From contig JBAMJV010004300.1 in NCBI GenBank assembly GCA_037951105.1, forward strand, positions 186,001-250,000: a stretch of DNA of 64,000 nucleotides, in the 5' to 3' direction. Below are positions 61,201 to 64,000 of the stretch, in pieces. The stretch's first letter is position 1. Each line of letters opens with the position of its first letter. The translations under genes were made by a program, and so were the position numbers. The notes beneath the pieces were generated by a model. It did no database searches. It worked only from the letters and a program-made list of their open reading frames with translations, and was not told the origin of the DNA. Source of the stretch: Echinarachnius parma (Eukaryota; Echinodermata; Echinoidea; Clypeasteroida; Echinarachniidae).

Positions 61201-63074
61201 CATTTACTCGTTTTACGGAATATTTCACTCCTATTATTTTTGGGGAAATTGTATTACTAATTCATACTAATTTAAATAATTATTTAAGAGCAGTAGAGTA
61301 TATATTTATAGTAGCTGCGCTATATAAATTCTATACATGCAATTCTTGTCGGGAGTATACGTAAAATGCACGTATAACTCATGAGAGTCAAGCAACTGTT
61401 ATGCCAGTGCTGTCAACGTACTTGAATAATAGTACCATTTATGTAGTTCTTCACCTTAGCTGTCTTTGTGACTTTCCAAATTGATCGTACATAATTCTTT
61501 CATGTTCTTGCAGCTCCATATGAGACACAAAAGCCGCTTCCAGAGAAGGAGTCGTCCAACATAAAAGTCAAAGCCACACATGGATCAGGAGAGTCACAAA
61601 AAAGTGCTGTCGGTAAACCAGAAGGAAATACAGGGTCCAGAACCAAAGGCAAAGGCAAAGAACTGGCTGCTATGCCTCCTGTGGTCCAAGTTCCCCAAAA
61701 AGTCTCACCATCTCAAGAAAAGGATAAAGAACCACAGCGAAAAATCTCAGTCACCGTTTGTACCATGTCCAAAAGAAACGACGTTGACAGACTCCTAGCG
61801 CACCTGGAAGACCACAAACAACTCATCAAGGGAGTTCACTTCATCCAGCTTCCGGAGAAGCAGAAACACCTGGATGCCTTCGAATGTCATAAGGACGCTC
61901 ATTGTGATGTATTACTGGTGTGCCACTCCGTCAAGAAGAGAGAGATCCCAAAGTCACAGTACAACACCTTCCTTGCAAAACAGAAAGAACCTGGTAAGAT
62001 ATTGCTGCCCAACGCAAACTGACTGATATAATCATCAACTTCATGAGTCGATTTATAGTAATTACATTAGAATTTGTATTGTGGAAGTGAAATGCTATTG
62101 GTCTGTACTTATTGACTAGTGTGCAGTGTTCTGTATATTACAAAAACGCATGCTCGTCTCATCGTTCTGTGGGAATCTTAGGTTGATATGACACGTTTAT
62201 TTTACTTCGTTATATCGAATTATGAATACAAAATACAAAACAAAACGTAGGCGTTTTGATCAGATTAAATTCATCTTTACAACTTCTTATATTCTAGGAA
62301 AGAAGCTGGCCATAATTGCTCATAATCTGGAAAAACAAAGTCAAAAGAGTAAACTGGAATCATCAGAAGCATTTAAAGTGGCTGAGACAGCTCTGATATG
62401 CGGAAAACTTCAGAGTGGGAAGAAGGATCAAGACGATTTTGCCGAAATCGACAAATTCCTTCTTGAAGCATCGCTGGAACCTATGGAGGAGATCGCAGAG
62501 TCGCGAAAGAAAGGTAAATTGCTTCAGCTAAACTTTACATTATCAAAAACTTGTTTAGTGCACCAACAGCAATACGAAACAAGGTCTTTCAAGCTATTTC
62601 ACTCAAGCTGGGAATTATTATGTTGTCTGATTGTTAAAATTATTTTAAAAGGATCCACGGTTTTATAATTCGTTATGTATGAAAGTAATACTGAAATACG
62701 TAAAATCTCAGTTATTCTTGGTTGATTCCTTTCTGATCTAGATGTGAAGTCAGTGGCATCTAGTTCTCACCCAGCGTCACTGTCGTCCAGGATGAGGGAT
62801 AGACGTATCACCGTCGCCATCTGCACATCGGCCAACGAGAACAATGTCGAAGCTCTGGTCACACGTTTGAGATCGGATCCCCAGCTGCAGAGTTGCCTAG
62901 CTGATGTACGCTTCCAACAGCTACCCTATAGTGACCTTGACGAATTCAAGTTTCCGGATAAGGCATATGACGTCATGGTGTTGTGTCACACAGTTAACAA
63001 CAGGGGGTTCACCATTACGGACGTACTGGGTGCTATTTACAACGACTATCTGAAGTATTGTTACAAGACATTCG
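34180..63074 (+). CDS. Multi-death-domain Roco (Roc-COR) protein with repeated C-terminal modules; 3' end beyond window
   Basis: About 31 exons join with consistent phases to give roughly 2,100 residues: MASRGQPT leader, eleven death-fold domains (one exon each), Roc GTPase region, COR-like region, then module A-B, A-B, A. Roco proteins couple a Ras-like Roc domain to a COR dimerisation domain, and death folds assemble signalling complexes through homotypic contacts; DAPK1 combines Roc-COR with one death domain. The N-terminal death-fold array and the C-terminal modules are not an architecture I can name. No signal peptide or membrane segment is evident, so it should be cytoplasmic. The last exon ends on a phase 1 donor, and module B3 is expected downstream. 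Exon limits are predicted from sequence only and short exons may be missed. The role in defence or death signalling is inference. Confidence 0.8.
34963..35169 (+). CDS. Exon 2, death-fold domain 1
   Basis: Starts after ATGTCAG and ends at ACAG/GTATAT, phase 1-1. Reads [20 protein letters not shown] and then [12 protein letters not shown]. Shorter than the others (69 codons) and lacks the conserved Trp near the end of the fold. Nearly identical to the copy at 2095-2250. Confidence 0.75.
35536..35811 (+). CDS. Exon 3, death-fold domain 2
   Basis: 92 codons, phase 1-1, after TTTTAG and before [40 protein letters not shown] and the LLGDWVKKN Trp segment mark helices 1, 2 and 4-5 of a death fold. 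Confidence 0.8.
35916..36420. mobile_element. 505-bp foldback element in intron
   Basis: CAGGATGGCCCCCAAAACACC at the left is mirrored by the GGTTTT..GGGGCCACCCTG end at the right, and the arms pair through about 240 bp around a centre near 36170. TATA lies directly on both sides (35912-35915 and 36421-36424). Related scraps lie at 13.67 kb and 14.2 kb. Confidence 0.8.
36854..37129 (+). CDS. Exon 4, death-fold domain 3
   Basis: 92 codons, phase 1-1, after [48 protein letters not shown] and [15 protein letters not shown] follow the six-helix death pattern. Confidence 0.85.
37741..38380. repeat. Palindromic minisatellite of GGTTCGTTATTCCGAA
   Basis: The 16-bp unit GGTTCGTTATTCCGAA is iterated from 37743 to about 38090. 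From about 38100 the same unit runs in opposite orientation (TTCGGAATAACGAACC), so the block can fold into a long hairpin. Variant units contain CCTAAAATGAAAT. Confidence 0.85.
38477..38737 (+). CDS. Exon 5, death-fold domain 4
   Basis: 87 codons, phase 1-1. [42 protein letters not shown] and [17 protein letters not shown]. One of the clearest death-fold exons. Confidence 0.85.
39157..39393 (+). CDS. Exon 6, death-fold domain 5
   Basis: 79 codons, phase 1-1. [20 protein letters not shown], then [16 protein letters not shown] and [11 protein letters not shown]. The second-helix segment ([10 protein letters not shown]) departs from the LLxxLGL pattern of its neighbours, so this copy is the most divergent. 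Confidence 0.75.
40154..40260. mobile_element. Small foldback element in intron
   Basis: CCCGTTGCAGAAAGAGATGG at the left is mirrored by CCATCTCTTTCTGTAACGGG at the right, with TTACAATTAAT paired inside. Confidence 0.65.
40307..40561 (+). CDS. Exon 7, death-fold domain 6
   Basis: 85 codons, phase 1-1, after the classical acceptor [59 protein letters not shown] and [14 protein letters not shown]. Confidence 0.85.
40960..41290. mobile_element. Degenerate TTAA-family MITE, inverted
   Basis: Carries AGCCATTTCTAAACCAATTT, GCAGCGCCCTCTTTACCAAA and ACTACCCCTTT, the reverse-complement signature of the AGGGGTAGTTCAGTTTTGG family. The distal end is poorly defined. Confidence 0.5.
41540..41660 (+). 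repeat. Short tandem repeat GCCATGCGTCGGTAAATTTA
   Basis: Five imperfect units containing CATGCGTCGGTAA in a death-exon intron. No further feature is seen. Confidence 0.7.
41727..42001. mobile_element. MITE with CAGTGGCGGATCTA ends
   Basis: CAGTGGCGGATCTA at the left and TAGATCCGCCCCTG at the right are inverted, and ACAGG occurs directly at 41722-41726 and 42002-42006, a plausible target duplication. Poly-G and poly-C tracts lie inside each end. Confidence 0.6.
42971..43237 (+). CDS. Exon 8, death-fold domain 7
   Basis: 89 codons, phase 1-1. [52 protein letters not shown] and [15 protein letters not shown]. Confidence 0.85.
43561..43821 (+). CDS. Exon 9, death-fold domain 8
   Basis: 87 codons, phase 1-1. 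[53 protein letters not shown] and [12 protein letters not shown]. Confidence 0.85.
43990..44460. mobile_element. TTAA-family MITE in intron
   Basis: Contains GTAACCAAAACCTGCACAAT, the GAGGGCGCT phrase and ends AAACCAAAACTTTGCTATCC followed by CTTTAA, all shared with 54538-55067. Confidence 0.55.
44680..44958 (+). CDS. Exon 10, death-fold domain 9
   Basis: 93 codons, the longest of the set, phase 1-1. [45 protein letters not shown] and [14 protein letters not shown]. Extra residues lie between helices 3 and 4. Confidence 0.85.
45240..45485 (+). CDS. Exon 11, death-fold domain 10
   Basis: 82 codons, phase 1-1. [47 protein letters not shown] and [15 protein letters not shown]. Parent of the decayed copy at 7740-7985. 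Confidence 0.85.
45729..46004 (+). CDS. Exon 12, death-fold domain 11
   Basis: 92 codons, phase 1-1, after GGTGAAG and before [55 protein letters not shown] and [13 protein letters not shown]. Last domain before the GTPase region; parent of 8381-8558. Confidence 0.8.
46140..46560. repeat. Dispersed repeat with CATTCAAATTCG phrases
   Basis: Phrases such as GGCCAACTTAG, TTCATTCAAATTCGCGAAAT and TGAATGCACACAAAATGAAT recur, some inverted. A related block lies at 63180-63490. No coding content. Confidence 0.4.
46697..46859 (+). CDS. Exon 13, Roc GTPase P-loop exon
   Basis: Phase 1 in, phase 2 out (ACAAAG/GTTATT). After an acidic linker it reads [20 protein letters not shown]: the GPTGVGKT P-loop (GxxxxGK[ST]) that binds nucleotide phosphates, preceded by the first beta strand. 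This opens the Roc domain. Confidence 0.85.
47582..50157 (+). mobile_element. Penelope-like retroelement, incomplete
   Basis: A 12-bp direct repeat TAGATACACTCT flanks the block at 47570-47581 and 50158-50169. Inside are an inverted partial copy of the terminal repeat (47582-48043), a direct copy (48044-48503), one ORF, and a second direct copy (49652-50157). This layout is typical of Penelope-like elements. The terminal repeats are built from AAGGACTGTTGGTAGTCCTA minisatellite units. The coding region holds only the front part of the reverse transcriptase, so the copy cannot be functional. Confidence 0.8.
48474..49508 (+). pseudogene. Penelope-like reverse transcriptase, N-terminal part
   Basis: 344 residues. 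The C-terminal third reads [20 protein letters not shown], then [10 protein letters not shown] and [17 protein letters not shown], matching the ADKG..., DPT and PKIHKP.PLRPI blocks that open the Penelope RT. The upstream part is a basic, Gln- and Asn-rich N-terminal region. The catalytic RT core and GIY-YIG endonuclease are not present in the element. Confidence 0.85.
50170..50500. repeat. Palindromic minisatellite TCTCAGATAAACTCAGTTT
   Basis: Units of about 20 bp occur in both orientations (AAACTCAGTTTATC and GATAAACTGAGTTT), inside the older foldback element. An internal copy of its end (GGGCTTGCC) at about 50330 hints at two nested or tandem copies. Confidence 0.75.
50666..50733 (+). CDS. 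Exon 14, Roc region linker (tentative)
   Basis: Phase 2 in, phase 1 out, which fits both neighbours: [20 protein letters not shown] and RIE. The acceptor GTCAG has a weak pyrimidine tract, so the start is uncertain. No GTPase motif is visible here. Confidence 0.45.
51301..51322. repeat. Poly-C tract in intron
   Basis: Run of C near 51305-51322, with a poly-G tract at 51041-51061. Such tracts are scattered through the window. Confidence 0.8.
51496..51551 (+). CDS. Exon 15, Roc region
   Basis: 19 codons, phase 1 in, phase 0 out: [19 protein letters not shown]. After TTCTAG and before GTAAGG. Charged helix, no catalytic motif. Confidence 0.6.
52037..52109 (+). CDS. Exon 16, Roc region
   Basis: Phase 0 in, phase 1 out: [20 protein letters not shown] and AGSK. 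After CCCTTCAG. Confidence 0.65.
52188..52550. repeat. Poly-G/poly-C-rich dispersed repeat in intron
   Basis: Contains CCAGTGGCGTAGTATGG, CTCGGCCTCGGAAATT-like phrases and ends CACTACGCCACTG, similar to the repeat at 2.8-3.15 kb and at 9.8-10.8 kb. Confidence 0.5.
52676..52797 (+). CDS. Exon 17, Roc switch II region
   Basis: 41 codons, phase 1 in, phase 0 out. [20 protein letters not shown] corresponds to the Roco switch II block, usually D-x-A-G-Q followed by Y..TH. Here the DxxG glycine and the following Gln are replaced (DCPAD), while the YYTTHQ part is kept. Confidence 0.8.
53336..53419 (+). CDS. Exon 18, Roc core strand and helix
   Basis: 28 codons, phase 0-0: [18 protein letters not shown] then [10 protein letters not shown]. 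The FL..R..., V.VIVFNL pattern is the strand after switch II in Roc domains. Confidence 0.8.
53895..54065 (+). CDS. Exon 19, Roc G4 region
   Basis: 57 codons, phase 0-0. [16 protein letters not shown] precedes [17 protein letters not shown], which aligns with the Roco G4 block (usually VGTHxD). The guanine-binding Asp is Asn here, so guanine recognition may be weak. Confidence 0.8.
54538..55067. mobile_element. Complete TTAA-flanked MITE
   Basis: TTAA at 54538-54541 and 55064-55067 flanks AGGGGTAGTTCAGTTTTGGT at the left and ACCAAAACTGTACTACCCCT at the right. Partial relatives occur at 15325, 33741, 40960, 43990 and 55090. Non-coding; piggyBac-type targeting is inferred from the TTAA. Confidence 0.75.
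55075..55400. mobile_element. Scraps of a TTAA MITE and of a pogo-like MITE
   Basis: 55090-55235 ends ACTAAAACCGTACTATCCC followed by TTTAA, the end of the family above. 55250-55400 has ACCATCGTTATAAAGAGC, AATTATAACGATGGAA and GGTTATTATGAGGTTCCAAT, typical of Tc1/pogo-like ends. Confidence 0.45.
55487..55603 (+). CDS. Exon 20, end of Roc / start of COR
   Basis: 39 codons, phase 0-0, after CCAAACTAG and before [29 protein letters not shown] then [10 protein letters not shown]: the NKPYGYL...V.N.SA pattern follows G4 in Roco proteins. A stop in the same frame just upstream supports this acceptor. Confidence 0.8.
56065..56178 (+). CDS. Exon 21, COR domain
   Basis: 38 codons, phase 0-0: [20 protein letters not shown] then [11 protein letters not shown]. 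The IP.RW..FE phrase is a COR hallmark. Confidence 0.85.
56481..56648 (+). CDS. Exon 22, COR domain
   Basis: 56 codons, phase 0-0. [16 protein letters not shown] and [17 protein letters not shown] match the COR blocks mLxFlHdlG and v.l.P.Wl...i. COR mediates Roco dimerisation. Confidence 0.85.
57326..57587 (+). CDS. Exon 23, COR domain
   Basis: Phase 0 in, phase 1 out. [20 protein letters not shown] then [12 protein letters not shown] and YLIPSLLKM correspond to the winged-helix half of COR ending in the ..fli.PslL pattern. Confidence 0.85.
58356..58507 (+). CDS. Exon 24, COR C-terminal part
   Basis: Phase 1 in, phase 0 out: [37 protein letters not shown] and SCLGRTVG. After a strong TTTATTTCTTGCAG acceptor. 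Confidence 0.75.
58761..58835 (+). CDS. Exon 25, after COR
   Basis: 25 codons, phase 0-0: [20 protein letters not shown] then ALVKQ. Confidence 0.65.
59269..59570 (+). repeat. CCAA microsatellite in intron
   Basis: About 130 bp of pure CCAA (59277-59400) grading into CCCA/CCAACCCA variants. Open frames here give Pro-Thr-Asn-Gln or Val-Gly-Trp-Leu repeats and are artefacts. Confidence 0.95.
59711..59915 (+). CDS. Exon 26, linker between COR and C-terminal modules
   Basis: Phase 0 in, phase 1 out: [40 protein letters not shown] and [10 protein letters not shown]. The Cys-containing LARDC..I and WIC..NGG phrases suggest a small folded unit; function unknown. Confidence 0.75.
60231..60512 (+). 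CDS. Exon 27, C-terminal module A1
   Basis: 94 codons, phase 1-1. [15 protein letters not shown] starts with a beta-like strand, then VRFHQLPY, then [20 protein letters not shown] and DALYNEYL. Closely similar to A3 and more distantly to A2. Alternating strands and helices suggest half of an alpha/beta sandwich. I do not recognise the family. Confidence 0.8.
60833..61144 (+). CDS. Exon 28, C-terminal module B1
   Basis: 104 codons, phase 1-1. [13 protein letters not shown] (strand), then [18 protein letters not shown] and [17 protein letters not shown]. Always follows an A module, so A plus B probably form one Rossmann-like domain of about 180 residues. A Gly/Ser-rich tail closes it. Confidence 0.8.
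61514..61993 (+). CDS. Exon 29, linker and module A2
   Basis: 160 codons, phase 1-1. The first 75 residues are a Lys/Ser/Gly/Pro-rich, probably disordered linker. Then [24 protein letters not shown] and [15 protein letters not shown]. Lacks the FAITDVL..YNEYL end of A1 and A3, so this copy has diverged. Confidence 0.8.
62298..62513 (+). CDS. Exon 30, module B2
   Basis: 72 codons, phase 1-1. [31 protein letters not shown] and [13 protein letters not shown] correspond to B1 ([17 protein letters not shown]), but it is shorter. Confidence 0.8.
62742..63074 (+). CDS. Exon 31, module A3 (last exon in window)
   Basis: 111 codons, phase 1-1. [50 protein letters not shown] and AIYNDYL. Ends TTCG/GTGAGT. 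By the A-B rule a B3 exon should follow outside the window. Confidence 0.8.
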
Positions 63075-63179
63075 GTGAGTAGTAGGGTACCCTTCCAACA
63101 AATGTATATAATAATTCTTTTTTTGCGTGTGAGTGCGAATTGAGTTATAAAGGAAGACTGTCTTTGAGCTTGTTTAAAT

Positions 63180-63490
63180 AGGTTTTCCCGGCCAATTTCC
63201 TACTTTACGCGCCCAAATTCGTTTATGTGCATTCAATTTCGTGCAGTTGCCTTGGATCAGTCGCTTTGGTCATTCAAATTCATACTCCGAGCATCCATAT
63301 TCGTATATGGGCACTCAAATGTCAAATCGCGAACTTCACATTCGCAAATGGGCATTCGATTTCATCATTGGGCGCTATTTTCAACAAATGGGCATTCAAT
63401 TTAATACGGCAAGCTTGACAATCGCTTGTTTGTGCATTCAATTTCGTTTATGGGTGACCAATTTCCAGACATGTTTATTCAATTTAAGTT
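63180..63490 (+). repeat. Short imperfect repeat GGGCATTCAATTTCG
   Basis: About ten units with CATTCAAT/AATTCG cores at 20-35 bp spacing in the intron after module A3, related to 46140-46560. Confidence 0.5.
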
Positions 63491-64000
63491 ACACAAACAA
63501 CATCCATAAGTACTCACACATAAACATATTTACATGCATGTATACCATATACATACGCACACACATACAAACACACACATACATACACGACGACTTTGAT
63601 TTCTCTTTTATATCATCATCACCGTTCTTTTCCTTACATAGTCTCGACCATTCCATCGTGTTATATATCTTTCCCTTTTTAGACATACTTTTTAACATTT
63701 ATTATTCACTTTTCGATATTCATCAGTCACATTCTGTTTAGGCTTGTTTGTCAATTTTAAATAATCCATATTCATTTCACATTGTGCTTTCTTTTGGTTT
63801 TACCTCTATTCTGTAATCATTGTCTTTCCTTTATCATCATGCCATATTTAGTTCACCATTTTGATCTTTATTTTCATCACATTTTCTTATTTGTCATCAT
63901 CTGATCTTTATTTTAGCATCATCTTTTTTTCATAATCTGTATCTTTATTTACATCATCTTTTGTTTATTGATTGCCCATGCACGAAATAACTATATATAC
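63491..64000. other. Pyrimidine-rich intron, nothing recognised
   Basis: ACAC-type sequence, then T-rich sequence with TCATCATCTTT phrases up to the window end. No exon is seen. Confidence 0.4.

Overview
The window is animal genomic DNA: genes are split into short exons with GT..AG introns, and the spacers are crowded with transposons, foldback elements and poly-G/poly-C tracts. The mix (Crypton-type recombinase, Penelope-like element, a 2A-bearing LINE of the L2/CR1 group, many death-fold exons, a Roco GTPase) fits a marine invertebrate, most likely a deuterostome such as an echinoderm, hemichordate or lancelet. This placement is inference from content only.

Layout. (1) 1-8.6 kb: a decayed partial copy of the gene that starts at 34 kb. 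It keeps relatives of death-fold exons 1, 2, 10 and 11 and lacks those between. A Crypton-like element of about 4.1 kb, with an intact 491-residue tyrosine recombinase, 106-bp terminal inverted repeats and an apparent 12-bp target duplication, sits in its middle. (2) 8.6-15.6 kb: no gene, but a LINE scrap, a poly-C element and several foldback or TTAA-flanked elements. (3) 15.6-32.8 kb: a three-level nest on the minus strand. A LINE (PHD-like finger, remains of the endonuclease, reverse transcriptase, 2A motif) is split at a TTAA by a 13.9-kb insert with roughly 220-bp inverted ends. That insert carries an array of eleven roughly 1.2-kb repeat units. Removing the insert in thought restores the LINE reading frame across the TTAA. 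(4) 34.18-63.07 kb and beyond: one large plus-strand gene.

The large gene is the centrepiece. Predicted exons join in a consistent frame from a short start exon through eleven death-fold exons, a seven-exon Roc GTPase region, a seven-exon COR-like region, and then two and a half copies of a two-exon alpha/beta-looking module that I do not recognise. All death-fold exons and all C-terminal module exons are phase 1-1. About 2,100 residues are visible and the last exon ends on an open donor, so the gene runs past the window. By analogy with Roco and death-domain adaptors it is probably a large signalling scaffold, perhaps in innate immunity or cell death; that role is inference.

Its introns hold a Penelope-like element (flanked by a 12-bp duplication) nested in an older foldback element, a 505-bp foldback element, palindromic minisatellites, TTAA-type miniature elements and a CCAA microsatellite.
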